Assembly (NCBI GenBank): GCA_004194705.1
Contig: SADC01001319.1
Coordinates: 434,001 to 498,000 of the forward strand
Reading direction: 5' to 3'
Length of the DNA stretch: 64,000 bases
Origin: Ditylenchus dipsaci
Lineage: Eukaryota > Nematoda > Chromadorea > Rhabditida > Anguinidae
The notes under the pieces were generated by a model. That model made no database searches. It saw nothing but the letters and a program-made list of their open reading frames with translations, and had not been told where the DNA came from. The position numbers and the translations under genes were made by a program. Positions 45,764 through 58,379 of the stretch are shown here, piece after piece (within the stretch, counting starts at the first letter, position 1; each line of letters begins with the position of its first letter).

Positions 45764-48521
45764 TCATTTAAGACAGAAAAACTTTTGGAGTTGTTCATAA
45801 GCTAATAGTGTAACAGCTAATTGGGGACTGGATCTGCAAACCCGTGGGAATGCTCCTTTCCATAACGCTCCAAATCCTTCTTCTTTGATCAGCTAAAAAT
45901 AGAAGTTTATTCTTTTTTCTTTTTCCTTTTTTGAAGTCCGGTAAAAATTAAATTTTTTTAGAAAATCTGGTACTACACTCAAAAATACAAACAAAATTCA
46001 CTTTTTATAGTAAGATTTTGTTGCAACAAGAAATTGGCACAGATCTCAAAGAATTATAAAAATATCAGCGAAATAGTACCTCACTCGCGCTAGCCAATTA
46101 AAACCAACCTCAACAGTCGAAAAAAAAAGCTCCAAATGGTTAGATTTTCAGCGCCTTTTTTCGTTTTCGAAAAAGTGCCCTATCCTCAATGGTAGTCTCA
46201 TTTAGCTAGGGGAGTAGTGGGGTAGTTTTTAAGGCACCCACACAATGAGCAGGCTGCTTGCGGATGTCAAACCAGACTTTCACACGGTAATAGCACTAGC
46301 TTTTGTCCAAAATTTTCAAAAAACTTTCTGTTGGTGTCATCTTGTAGCTGAGATTCAGGGCTACTGAATGAGCTATTAATAAAAATCGAGATAAAAAAAA
46401 AATCCGCCCAAACATCAGCACTCGAATTAGAGTTAGGATTCTTAGGCGGATCCTTAAAATTTTATCTGAATTTTTGAATCAATATACTTAGTCAATGACT
46501 CATTTGGTAGGCCTAACCCTCAACTATATGATGTCAGAAGCTACACAGGCAACTGGAAACTAAAAGAACGCACTGACTGACTAATTTTGGAAAAAGTAAA
46601 ATAAAGCGAGAATTCTGTTTCCAAGATTCTGAGTGAGTAGTCTGTTTTAGCATCTGCAAACAGCCTTCTCATTGTGTATGCGCCTTAAATTGGCTGGTGG
46701 GGTGAGGTTCAATTGCTACGAAATCGCTTTTCAGGTCATAACTTTTTTTCACTGATAATTTTGATATTTAAAAAAATTTAAGTTGGCGTCGTGCTGAGTT
46801 ACGTTGAAAAGATTCCGGTCGCGAGTATGGTTGAGCAATCTCTGATCATCATATATACTCATAATACAGACTTAAGCGAAAATTTGTTAATTTAAATTGT
46901 CATAGCATTATTTTCCAAAACTTTCAATAGGGTTCAAGTTTTAATCGTTTTTTTTTCAGAATCAAGTACTAACCTTTGAAAAACAATCAGCCACTCCATT
47001 GTAGACAGTGTGTCCCGGTCTTGGAGCAACCTGCAATCTAGTCTTGATTACATCAGCTGGTGTCGCAAAGAAGGCGGCTGGAGAGCCAGCCACAAGGGCG
47101 GAAAGGAACATGGAAAGAGGTCCGTTTTCACCCTGAACTCACAATATTTAATTACATCCATTGTAACTACACAATAAAACTACCTTTTCGTTAGAAGTAG
47201 ACTTTTTAGCATAACCGTAGACTGGGAAATACATAGAAGCAAAAGATATGTCTCTTATCAGACATGCTTGGAGCCCTCTGTACAGGTTGGAAATGCCTAG
47301 TTCTCTGATAACCGTGAATGCGTTTAGCTAAAAATAAAGAATACTTAAAAATTAAAAAAAGTGAAACTCTGCTACCTTAGCACTATTTGAGATTTCGCCC
47401 ACAGTCTGAAGTCTGACTTTGACAATTTCTAGAGGATTGGATACCAAACTCTGACAAGCACCACTACACCCACCAGCAATTATTTGGCTAGTTGTGGAGA
47501 TCTGTCCATTGCTTGACAATTTGCTTCTGGTGAAGTCGTTCATAAATAAAAGAACAGCCTTTTCTGGAGCAATACCCATAAGCTGGGGAACTAGACCACG
47601 ATATAGACCTCGAGGTCCTACAAATCAACAAAATGATATGTTGGAAAGTAATTTTTTAGTAATGGAAAGTAATTTTTTTTCTTAGAGTAAGAGTATTTTT
47701 ACCTTCAAATTTGATGACTTTCTTGAAGCAGTCCAAGCTGTTCCTATAGATATTGCTCCTTTGGTTCTGCATCCTCGTTTTGATCAAATCGATGGGATAG
47801 ACAGAAGCAGCTCCGCAAGCTCCAGCCATGGCTCCAAAGGAAAATCTTTGTATTTGTTGTTGAGCATCTTCAAGTGTCTGCAAATGAAAAAGCATGTACA
47901 AATATGACTATTGCTTAATTAAAGACATTATATTGGCAAGGTGACCATATCGAATTTCGAAAAAAGAGTCACTTAAAATAAAAAATGCGCATATTAAATA
48001 AAAAATTTCACAAATTTTGAAAAAATTAAGGGGGTAAAAATTGAAACAAAAAGGAAGAATTTTTATGGGAACAGTTATAAGGGCTCAATTCCACATTGGG
48101 TGGTTTTTCCCTTTGGTCCCCTTCGTTTTTAGAACTTTTTTGCCTTAGGCAAAGGCAGGCTGAAGTATATTAGGACGGACTGAAATATATCTCAGGCACA
48201 TGCTCCATCCTAACATACGCTGTCCAACCCCTGCCTTGGCCTAAAAAATCACAATAAAAAAACAACGGGGGACCAAGGCAAAAAAACCGACATTGTGGAA
48301 GAGGGCCGTAATGACTATCTTATTTGCTGCTATTGAATAAAAGGTGAGTCTTTCAAAGAGTCTAGTCAATACAATTCTTTTTAAAAAGTCGAAAATTTAT
48401 CGATTTGTTAACTTAAACTTCAAAACTATTTTTATGAAAAAACATAGGGGTAGATTTTCGACTACTAGCTTACCTTAGTTTTGAGTCCCGAAAAGTGGGG
48501 TGATTGTTTTTGCACAAGCAT
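45764..48521 (-). CDS. mitochondrial aspartate/glutamate-type carrier (SLC25A12/13, aralar-like), carrier domain
   Basis: Six exons: 48521-48474, 47877-47703, 47617-47376, 47327-47184, 47132-46974 and 45892-45764. Every phase fits with no frame break, giving 298 residues. Three carrier repeats are visible with signatures [22 protein letters not shown] and [11 protein letters not shown]. The wording ([66 protein letters not shown]) matches the Ca2+-regulated aspartate/glutamate exchanger of the inner mitochondrial membrane. The chosen start gives only 16 residues ([10 protein letters not shown]...) before the carrier domain. The long EF-hand regulatory half of this family is not visible in the upstream 3 kb. 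It may lie on distant exons or be absent. The frame upstream of 48521 stays open for some 20 codons, so the first exon could be longer. Confidence 0.85.
46335..46690. repeat. dispersed repeat, inverted copy of 10470-10815
   Basis: This is the opposite-strand counterpart of the repeat near 10.6 kb. It lies inside the 1.1-kb last intron of the carrier gene. Confidence 0.7.
48144..48245. repeat. inverted repeat, CCTTAGGCAAAGGCAGG family
   Basis: The left arm reads AGGCTGAAGTATATTAGGAC and the right arm CATCCTAACATACGCTGTCC. A further inverted pair with CCACATTGG / GACATTGTGG surrounds it (about 48080-48300). It lies in the first intron of the carrier gene. Confidence 0.65.
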
Positions 48522-49164
48522 GTTTGTTGCAGCAAAAGCTTCTTCAATTGTTTTCAATAAAATAAGTGATAAGGAATAAGTAAATGTGGAATGAGCGAGT
48601 TGCACGAGGGGCAGGAAGAATTCCCATCCTTATATAAGGAATTCCCAGAGTCCAAAGTCTGTGTGTTGATTGACCAAACATCATTTGTTCTTTGCTCACA
48701 GAGATAGGGAGATAGAGAGGGTGGAGAGATATACCACACCACTCCTTAGTTCAAAGAACATTCCCGAAACAATGAGAATCAGCAGCAGCAGAAAAAAAGA
48801 AATGATTTTTAAAGATAGAGAAGACGGAGACATACAACAAACAGATCTATTATTGGATGCAGACCAGACGAATAGCACGTGCAACAGCCTTGTTTAGTGA
48901 CTGATTTTGATACATATGAATGACACTTTTGTTTAAGTAAATTTCATTATTTTAATTCAATTTTAACCGATGCTGAGATAGATATTATACATATACAGTC
49001 AACCCTCAATACAATGGCTCCGATTGACCGGAGACTTTACTATTTTATCTTCTTTCGTTTCCATTGCCTCTTTCCCTGCTTCTCCTACTGGTTTGAAATC
49101 ATCCGATAAAACAATTACAGCTCACACCTAAAGTAGATACTTCTGTATACCATACTATAGTGAT

Positions 49165-49325
49165 TAAATTATTTTAATATAAAAAATACAACATTAACAG
49201 CTACGAGTTACATAATGAAGAAATTCAAAGTGCAAATGTCTATTAAACAGTTTGTGAGAGTTCACAGCACTTGCTCTAGTAAAAAACAGTTTTAAAAGTG
49301 CTTGAAAGTGCAGAATTCTTGTTAT
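49165..49325. repeat. direct repeat, second copy at 54695-54850
   Basis: Shared words are ACATTAACAGCTACGAGTTA, AAAGTGCAAATGT, TATTAAACAGTTTGT and CACAGCACTT. Both copies have the same orientation. Confidence 0.75.
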
Positions 49326-50330
49326 TATTACACACGCTACTTAGTCTACATAAAAAATCATAGGAAGACTGCTTAATAGATTGAAAGTTCACTTGCAATA
49401 CACTAAAAGTATTGGGTGGCCCGAATTCGCCGCACACTTGGTTTTGACAATAATTTTTAATTTCTGATTCTGTGGATTTTTTTTACACTCGCAATGAGTC
49501 GGCAAACAAGATCATACCAAAGTTGCTACAGACAACATTTTTAGGAGACCGGCTACGGATGGATTTATAAAAGGCTTAAAAAACAAAACTATCATCTTTT
49601 ACAAAACTAATTTTTTAATTGACACTCGATGACCTAGACGAGGTGTATATTAAGAAACTACAACTCATGCTGAACAACTTTCATATACACACCCTATGTG
49701 GGTGTACAAGTATAAGTAGGTCAAAAGGGCAATTTTAATAATTCGGTAGAAGTTATAATTGGGTAGAATTCGGTAGAAGTTTTAATGCATTATCATGAGA
49801 AAAGCTCGAGTTCTGCAAAGGCTTTTTTACACAATTACCTATGTTGTTCCAAATCTTGCAATCATCGTCCGACCGTACAATACCTCGTTAGAAAGCCTAT
49901 CATCTGGACTTTCAAATAGTGTATTCCACTTTAGCAAAACATCATGGAAAGTGCCTTAAAGAATCAAATAGTTTAAAACAATGCTGAGCTTTGGATTACA
50001 TTATCTCAAAAGTGAGTCGAAAAATCGGAAAATGGATGCGTGCTATCGTGCTCAGCGTATCGTAAATAGGGCATACATGCAATAATCTGGCATACCTAAA
50101 ATCGCTATCGGACTCTTGATACGGTAAAATTAGAAAAAGTCACTTTTAAGAACTATTGTGAAAATAAGATAAATCGAAGCTGAGTATTTTAAGTCAATAT
50201 TTGAAAAAAAAGAAGCTGTATCATTGACAAGCAGCAGTGATTAAAAAAATATTTTAAAAACATTTTTAATTTAATTTTTAATTTTTACTAGGCAAACATT
50301 GAATTATGACATCGGGTTTGTGTTCAGCGT

Positions 50331-50897
50331 ACAGTCCACTCTCGATTCAAGGACACTCAGGATACCGCCCAAAGTTCGTTCTTACCTTGGGTCCGATCCT
50401 TTTTTTAGCCCTATTTTTATATTATTGCCAGTTGTGTTTTGACAGTCTGCTCCCAAATACTGCAAGCATTACGATTTTGCCAATAATTTTTCAGAAATTC
50501 AAAATTTTTTCTTCTAAAAAAATTCGATTTAAGAAAAAAAACTCGATTTAAGGCAGGGCTGCCATATGTCCTTTTTAAAAAGATTTGTCCTTTTTTCGGG
50601 ACCAGAATCTTTTTTTATTTTCGAAGTTTCACTCAAAATTCTTCTTTTTTCGCTTCAAAATGGCAATAAACACTAGTAAAATTCCACTTTTTTCTTCAAA
50701 TTCCTGTTTTTTGATCAAATGTCCCTTTTTTAATTTTGAGATGGTAACTCTGATTTAAGGACAGTCCTCAAATCGAGTTTTGCTTTTTAAGAGAAAGTTT
50801 TTTGAATTTCTGAAAAACGATCGGCAAATCGTAACCCTTGCAATAATTAAGACCCAAGTCGGACCCAAGGTAGGAACGAACTTCTGTCCTCAAAGGA
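50331..50897. repeat. inverted-repeat element, pogo-related ends, split by the hAT-like MITE
   Basis: The left arm has CAAAGTTCGTTCTTACCTTG and AAATACTGCAAGCATTACGA; the right arm has the complements. A related element starts at 52833 (CAGTCGAACCTAGATAACCC). Confidence 0.65.
50554..50752. repeat. hAT-like MITE with exact 8-bp target duplication
   Basis: ATTTAAGG is repeated at 50546-50553 and 50753-50760. The ends are CAGGGCTGCCATATGTCC and GAGATGGTAACTCTG. Confidence 0.85.
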
Positions 50898-51698
50898 TCA
50901 TGGTTTTTGCGCGCAGCAACATGTGCAAAATTTGAATTGGTGGGGGACACTTCTCTCTCGTCTCTCCCTGTACTCTTTGCAGTCGTTTAAAATGAAGTTA
51001 AGCCATCAAGCCAAGTTAAGCCTTCGAGTCAAAACTCCAGCAGTAAGAATATCAGAACCGATCAGAACCGAAGCAACAAAAAATGAAATACAGGGTGACA
51101 CAAAAAAATTTATGGCAAAAAAATTTATATTTATATTTCATAAAATTTATGAATGAACTGAGTTCGCAGACTCGCTCAGCGTGAAAAACTGCATTAGGAT
51201 TAACAGTCGTTACATTCAAAGCTTCTGGTATAAATAGGCTGCTGGATTTATTTTTTACCTAACTGCGGGAGGTTCGCTTTACCTGTATATGGGGAATATT
51301 ATTTAATTGGGTGCTAGAGCTAGCTATACTCAATGAGAGTGTGTTTTAATTTAATATGCTTGATCCTCTACCTATGAACTACAATTAAAAAATTATTAAG
51401 TACTTTCTAGTAGCTGTAGGTGGGGCAGCTGGGGCAGCTGTCACTTTCTGCCATTTTGTTGCTTTTGTTTCTTTTGTATTAATTTTCTTTTTCGAACATC
51501 ATTTTTTTATTTTTTCACAATAGACAAGAAAGAAGCACACAAAAATCATTCGAGCATGGGAATAAAGGTGAAAAAATAATAATACTTTTTTTATCAGAAA
51601 TCAATTTTGTTGTCATTTTAGTGTCGATTTTCACCACTTAAACATCATAAAAACATAAATAGCACAATTCTACGATAGAGCAGAAAACGAAAAAAATT

Positions 51699-51841
51699 AC
51701 CGTATTTACTCGAATAGTAGCTCGCACCTCTAATTGTAGTCCCCCTCTAATAGTAGACACACGACCATGAACCCCTCCCGCTCCTTCAAAAGAGTGGTTG
51801 AAAATTAGTAGCCCAGGGCTACTATCAAAGTTAATACGGTA
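51699..51841. repeat. ACCGTATTTACTCGAATAG-family MITE
   Basis: The ends are ACCGTATTTACTCGAATAGT and TTAATACGGT, about 140 bp. It lies just past the 3' end of the coiled-coil gene. Confidence 0.75.
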
Positions 51842-51935
51842 GATCCAAAAAATAAGTTGCCTTACTTGAATAATAAGAAATAAAAAATTTCACGTTATAC
51901 AATAATGTCTTTTATTCTCCAATTCTATTCAATCT

Positions 51936-52792
51936 TTAGTTTTTCTGACTGTCTTTCAAAGACTCCAATGATTTTACCTTAGCCTCAAGTTTAGGTAACT
52001 TTTCATTTTTTAGCTGATCAATAAGGTCCTTTATCTGCTGATTTTTTATTCGCAGAGCAAATTTGTTATATTTTTTGTAAAAAAACTTATTCAACTTGAT
52101 CAAATTCTTGCCTTCTTTGATAGCTGCTTGCAGACTAGCATCATCATTTCCGTGTTTTGTGTTCACATATCTTTCATCTTCTTTAATCTCGAGTGTAACT
52201 ATTGCGATTACATTACTTGGGAAGTAATTTTTTCTCCAGAATCTTCTGGGCTACTGTCATCTTTAACTGGTGTATGAAAAGCCAGTTTGCTTTTATGTTG
52301 GTGCCTACTTGGTGACGATAGACCAGCCACACCACTGATTATCTTTTTGACACAAGTTTGGAATTTTAACATCTGTTTGATAATGATTTTGATCTGCTTT
52401 TTCATAGAAGATTTGAATTTTTTAAACATTTGAGCTTGATTATCCGTTAGACTTTGCATTTTCATGCACAATTTCTTAGCCACTTTACCAATGAAATCAG
52501 TGTCTTTTGGAGTCACCTTTTTGCGGAATAGTCCAAAGAGTTTTTGCTTGGAAGACATTATTTTTGTTGAAATTTTCAGTTTTCCATGACTGACTTTTAT
52601 AGCCTGGCATAGTTGACGCCCAAGCTCTGAGTTGGTTTTCAACTCACGAGTGTATTTTTGAAGAGCAGGGCTGTTAGACTTGCTGGACTTACTGTGGGAG
52701 CGGTGAGAACGGTGGCCTCCTTCTGCAAAGCTAAACCATACTAATAAATATATTTGAAGCAGTAGAAAGCCCGCCCCTATACAGTAGCTCAT
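51936..52792 (-). CDS. putative secreted lysine-rich coiled-coil protein (unknown family)
   Basis: I do not recognise this gene. From the ATG at 52792 it starts MSYCIGAGFLLLQIYLLVW and then FSFAEGG, a good signal peptide. The mature part is very basic, with a Ser/His/Lys patch (GGHRSHRSHSKSSKS). Helical, lysine-rich heptad-like stretches follow (KVAKKLCMKMQSL..., KQIKIIIKQMLKF, and near the C-terminus KLEAKVKSLESL). The frame breaks at the A6 run 52226-52233. Adding one A joins the two halves into one uninterrupted reading frame of 285 residues. No intron is needed. An AATAAA polyadenylation signal on the minus strand lies at 51916-51911, 20 bases past the stop. Cellular role is unknown; secretion is inferred from the signal peptide only. 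Confidence 0.65.
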
Positions 52793-53162
52793 CAATAAAA
52801 TGTCTAAAGTTAAGTTGATTAACAAATAAATACAGTCGAACCTAGATAACCCTACACCCCAAAAGTTCGTTTCTTAGCTGGTCCGACACTTTTTTTAGAC
52901 CTTTTTTGAATCTTTTTGTCAATTCTGTTTTGACAGTCTGGTCGTAAATATCGCAAGGATGCCAATTTTACCGATCGTTTTTTTAAATCCAAAAACTTTT
53001 CACTCTAAAAAAAACGAAACCTCGAAAACCGGACACCTATTTCTGAAGAAGGGTGTCCGATTATCGAGGTTTTGCTTTTTTCAGAGTGAAGAGTTTTTGC
53101 ATTTTGATAACTATCTTCTTTAGTTCACACGCCCTTGAAACGATAAAAAATTGTATTTATAC

Positions 53163-53393
53163 ACCGTATTTTCTCTAAAATAAGCCCCCTATCAACTTTG
53201 AGGGTCTGTATCTTAGAGCACCGTCCATTTTGCAAAGCTGCTGATTGCGTTTTGCCAACCCCCACGAGCTCTACTGATTCCGCTTTTCCGATTTCGGATG
53301 AGCACCTGAAAATTTTCAGATCGACCTAAAATTTTCCTGATTTTGGGTAATCGAAAAATAGAAGCCCGGGGCTTCTATTAGAGAAAATACGGT
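53163..53393. repeat. ACCGTATTTTCTCTAAAATAAG-family MITE
   Basis: The ends are ACCGTATTTTCTCTAAAATA and TATTAGAGAAAATACGGT. The inner GATGAGCACCTGAAAATTTT block is conserved with other copies. Confidence 0.8.
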
Positions 53394-54694
53394 AAATGGT
53401 TTTTGAGACTTTTGTAAAAAATGTTTGGACGGTCGGCAACACAAATAATTTTATTCTAATAATACAAAAAATAAAATATTTAAAAAGTTCTAAATTTGTT
53501 CGGTGGAAAAACTATTCTCTTGCTTAAAGAACATGTCATAACAAAACAGAAAAAAAGCAGCCTTTTTAAATAATGACTTTAATATAAGTTTTGATGTGAT
53601 AGGAAATCGACAACTGAGGAACTCAATGAGAGATAAACAAAGAGGCAGCAAGATTGTTAGGTGCGAGACTTGGCTGATTACATCAGCACCAATGCAGTGA
53701 GTGAACGCCTTTATGTATGATATCACTTTGTAAATTATTGCAATTATTATTGTGAGTGTGTGTATTTTCAGAAAATTTTATAAAATATATTTTATTGGTT
53801 GTACAACACATGAATGACGCCAACTCTATTTTCAATACTACAAATCAGAAATTTTCAAAAACTAATCAAAACCTCTGATGAGCAAGATACTTGAAAATCA
53901 TTGTAACAAAAAAATGATGTTGCAAATTTAGGCCTTAGTTCTTTCTTTAGTTTTTAGTAAAACTTATTTAGTTAGGGTTGGCTTTAGTTAGGCTTGACAA
54001 AATAACATTTGTGGAGTTTCGGGATCGATGTTTTTGTTGGTTTACTTTAGCTAGATAAAACCATGACCCCGCTACATTGCGATTTCCGGACGTTTCCAAC
54101 CGAGAAAACTCATTCTCCAGTGCTTCGAACACTTGCATAGGGATTTAGCTTCGAGTGCGATTCCAACTACTTCGCGCCAAGACCTTTATCTATCCAGAAA
54201 TGACTTCTGGATGTGGATTTATATTACAGTAGCGCCGAAAATTTTTTTACTTTGTACTTTGGTCGGACCATGAACACTGTAAAGCTTTGAAAAAATTATT
54301 ACCGGAATCAATTTTTAGAAAATACACAGTGATATTCAACCCCATAAAATGACCCTTTTTAAAAGCCTTATTGGCACTACTTTTCATGCGTTTTCTTAAA
54401 ATTCATGTACACCATCGTCTTCAGCCTGGAATTCTACATCAAAGTTACAAACCGTCTTTCTAGTGTTAATGAATACGACCGTGCAGTTTGCAAGGTCCTA
54501 ATTTCAAACACTATTGCTTTCTCGTGAGAATAAATTAGTATATTGTATAAAAAACATCAAAAATTTACAGACAAGGATGATAGAACATCGGAAGACAGTA
54601 TGTTAAGAACTACAGTAGGAAATTTTGGTGTTAATTACAAGAAAACAGTTTTAAGCTACAGTAAAGGTTTTCATCAAAGTTTGGAAAGCAAACA

Positions 54695-54850
54695 TTACAA
54701 CATTAACAGCTACGAGTTACACAAAATACAAATGCAAAGTGCAAATGTTTATTAAACAGTTTGTAAGAGTACACAGCACTTTTGCTCGTACAAAATAATT
54801 TTAAAAGTGCTCAAAAGTGCAGAACTCTAGCTGCTACTACACTTTGCATT
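54695..54850. repeat. direct repeat, first copy at 49165-49325
   Basis: Same-orientation partner of the 49.2-kb copy; about 85 percent of the words match by eye. Confidence 0.75.
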
Positions 54851-55214
54851 GCAAAGTGTAGTAAACATTCAAAATATCAAAGCGAAAAAATTCACAAACA
54901 AACAGCTAAATAGCTGTACTTATTCATTTTTTGAAAATAGTTTTACTATTTTTCAATACAATAATTGTTAATTGAATGTTAAAAGAACACGGATGTTCAC
55001 GTAGTGCAATTTTTTATTATTGAGACACCCTAAGGCAAAACTACGCAATTTTCGACGAGCTCAAACTTAGATTTGTGTTTAAGTTTGAATAACTTCCAGT
55101 ACGAATATTTGCTTAAAAGCTATCTCCATTCGTGGTTTTGTTCGCTGTGTTAGTAACAAACCAAAATTCTAGAACGCACTAAAAAAATCGACGCTGTCTT
55201 ATTTATCGACTTAA

Positions 55215-55450
55215 AGGGGCATACCAGCGCATTACACCGCAAATTAAGGCGGGGACCAGCAAGTTTTCAAAAATCGTCCTTGTTTTCACTCGTTTCGTGT
55301 CCAATCTGATATTTATGACCTTATCCTACTTTTAAATAGTAGGCAGAAAACTTTTGTCGGATCAGGTAGAACACTTATAGAAAATAGTCACGAGAGAAAC
55401 AAATTGCTGGTCCTCGCCTAATTGCAGTGTAACGCGCTGGTATGAACCTT
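55215..55450. repeat. TTAA-type MITE (AGGGGCATACCAGCGC ends)
   Basis: Relative of 9255-9493. TTAA is intact on the left (55211-55214) and eroded on the right. Confidence 0.75.
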
Positions 55451-55469
55451 TGAGTACAAATAGGTAGCA

Positions 55470-55759
55470 CAGTCGACGTTCTCTATAACGACTATCAATG
55501 AACCGGCCGAAACTGAGCGTTTTAGAGATCATCTTTACAAAGAGCACCATGTTCCTAACGTCAATCAGCCAGTCGTTATATAGAATGTCCTTACATAGTA
55601 CTACAACACAAGCAAATTATGTCTTCAGAAAGGACTACAGCCGTCTAAAATTTTAAAAGTTGTTAAACAGAGCGCCTTTTTAATATTCGAGACCAAGAAG
55701 CCGGGTCGCTATAGAGAGTGGCTTGTTATAAAGAGAGTTGTTAGAGAGACCGTCGACTG
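55470..55759. repeat. pogo-like element (CAGTCGACGTTCTCTATAACG ends)
   Basis: The right end reads GAGAGACCGTCGACTG, followed by TA. Inner CTCTATAACGACT and TCGCTATAGAGAG words are inverted partners. Confidence 0.65.
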
Positions 55760-55843
55760 TACAACAGTTAGAAATTATGTATGCTTCACTAATTCAGATG
55801 TTTTAAAACTGATTTGACTATTATGTCTATTGTTATTTCTTGG

Positions 55844-58108
55844 TTAAAACATAAAGCGTTTCAGTTCTTCACGTATAGTACTGCTCATTGCGATAAGTAG
55901 CCACGGCTGGCTGAATAAGTGCAAGTCTTCTGCGAAATTTGCAATCTGTGATAACATCATCATCTGAAATTTAAACATGAAGAAAAAGTTAGCCAAAAAA
56001 AATCATCTTATACACGTTTAAGAAAAAGTATAAATAAGCGTCTGCACTGGGGTCCTCGGCTGCATAAATTGTTGTACTTCCAAACCCTCTTGTCGTTTCC
56101 AGAACACATAGATAGAGTTGGCGACTCGACGCGTCGATTTCGATTTAAGTTGAGTCAAAGACTTTTAATCAAATTTTAAAATTCTGTTGTTAATGAATAT
56201 TTCAAAACAAAATACTTGAAGGCTACGTAAAATGTATAAGTCATGTTATAGTACAGTTCTGGCTAAACTCCCTCTCCCAAACTTGACCCTTAATCATCTC
56301 TATATAGTATTTAGGACGGGAGCGGGTCACGCTATTTTGAATTTATTGTTTTACAGTCCAATTTCAAGCCATTTCGCAAACTTTTGTCGAATATATTTTT
56401 GCAGCCCTGAAATTCAACATCTTAGCTTTCTTTTAAGCCCAAAATGGTAAAGTTTAGTGGCTCCAGAAAAAGTTTTTAAGTCCCCTTAAATTGGAGATGG
56501 TGGATTTTTGGTGGATGTTTGTGTTTAAGCCGAATTTTCGGTCAGTTTTTGCAAACTCATGTAATATATCTACCCGGAATCTTCAAATCGATTTACAGCT
56601 ATCGATGTGTACAAACACGGTCGAGGCGCCGATAAGCGCCTGTCGACCGTTGTATTTTGTATGTTTCAGGGTCAGAAACGTGTAGAAAAGGTAAAAAAAA
56701 CGGCCGAGAAAGACGTTTCCCTCATGGTTATTAGCTTGAGTCAAAAAACTTGTCAAAACTCCAAGAAAAAAATAAGCAAGGCTTTTCGGGCGACGCAACA
56801 GACATTTCAAAAAATCCAAGTTCAAAATGCTGTGTAAACGATATTATAATTAGAATTTATAAAACCATTATTCTTACAAAGGTGAAGCCCATGTCACTTT
56901 TTGTAACACCCGTCACAAAAAACCAAATCTAAAGTGGAAATATTACACTGAGATTATGTATTTTGATGAATGTCGTACCTGACACACCAATCCAACAAAA
57001 TTAGTAACAAAAAGTGTAAAAGTAATTAAGCAAAGTTTGGCTTCTGCATCCTGGATTCCTTTATCCACGACAAAATTGCCAGTTTTTCCCTTATTTGCTT
57101 GACTGTTTTTCCATAGAAAAAGAGCAATTTTGCAGTTCATGACAAAGGAAGCAGGAAAAAAGGCAATGATTGCACCAATGCCGTAAGCACTTTGACGTAT
57201 CTAAATTATTTATCAGCATTTTTAGACTTTTTAATCTTTTGACTCAGAATTTTGCAAAAGTAAAAAAATAATTTGACATGATAAAAAATTATTTGACGGC
57301 GTTAATTACATACAGCCATTTCAAAAGACCATTTGCGAATCAGGGTTCAAATTTGTATCTAAGATTTGATTTTGCAAAGTCTTCTTCCTTAAAAACAAAT
57401 TCAATCTGAAGGCAGAACTTAATCGGAAACAGCATTATATCAAGAGTTAACCGTATCAACATTTTATTAAGTTTCAGTCCAAAGAAAATTTACCTCAACT
57501 TCCATGCTAAAAGACTCGAGAAAGTAGAAGTTATTAGTGTTGTTTGGGGGTTTAGCCAAGCTCTATTTACAAGTATAGGCACATTAAGGCCGATGGCTAC
57601 AATATAGGCTAGAATCAAGGTGATAGGCAGTAAATAGCGCCACATCTAAAAACGCTCAAGTTAGTCTTCATTTCCTTCAAAACATTCACCTTTTCTTGTT
57701 TCCTGGGAGCCACATAAAACATAGTGAACCGATTGAGAGTCAACAAAAAATCTCCTAGTCTGCATGGAATCAACAGCATGTAGTTCAGAAATAACCATAT
57801 TGTTGGAAACAGGCCAGTAGAAGGCAAGGGACGAAAAAGCCCAAAAAAAGTAGGGGCAGAAATAGCTCTGTTCCTCAGAAAACCTGTCATGGACCAAATG
57901 TTAGACTGAAATAAAAAAGACAAAAAATAGAAAAAAAATAAAAATAAAAATTTAATCTCACAGTTATCCCGTTAATTGTAAAAATAATGTAGAAAGAGCT
58001 CTTAAACTTAGTCGGCAAAATGTAAAAAAGCAATATATTTAAGAAAATAGAAGGAATAATGTATGAAAGAGAAAACAAGGCAATGTAATCTTGTATTGTT
58101 AATGCCAT
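55844..58108 (-). CDS. nematode serpentine chemoreceptor, Srv/Srg-like
   Basis: Six exons: 58108-57962, 57905-57690, 57645-57494, 57200-56979, 56928-56878 and 55963-55844. All phases agree once a single C is added to the C5 run at 57543-57553. The corrected product is about 302 residues with seven hydrophobic segments. Marks of the Srv/Srg receptors are FYFLESFSMEVE|IRQSAYG before TM5, a Lys-rich third inner loop (KNSQANKGK), and a TM7 plus tail reading DLHLFSQPWLLIAMSSTIREE. It would act in the membrane of chemosensory neurons. The last intron (56877-55964, 914 bp) is long compared with the others. The Srv versus Srg assignment is from memory of these families and could be the other way round. 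Confidence 0.75.
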
Positions 58109-58379
58109 TTTTCGAAGAGGATTTCAAAATTCTATCATATCAAATGTGGTGCTTATTCGGTTTACACCACATCTCATAATTTTCAAAAACTGTCCAAGGT
58201 CACATCTCAAAAATACTTGTTTTTTCTGCTAAACAAGACAAAAAAAACATTTGTAAACACTTTCTGCCGAAAAACATTCAGATATTTTTTGTATTTCGTC
58301 CCTAACCCTTCAAGTCTCCGGCGTCTCCTTCTGGGCAGAATGGCAAATAACACAAAAGTGCTTCAAGTTGTGTAAAAAC

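Larger units (their letters stand above)
48522..51935. other. intergenic stretch upstream of the carrier gene
   Basis: I looked for EF-hand exons of the carrier here and saw none. Contents are a direct repeat (49165-49325), the nested element at 50331-50897 and a MITE at 51699-51841. Confidence 0.5.
52793..55843. other. intergenic stretch between the coiled-coil gene and the second chemoreceptor
   Basis: No gene is recognised. It holds a pogo-related element (from 52833), a MITE (53163-53393), a direct repeat (54695-54850), a TTAA element (55215-55450) and a pogo-like element (55470-55759). Confidence 0.55.
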
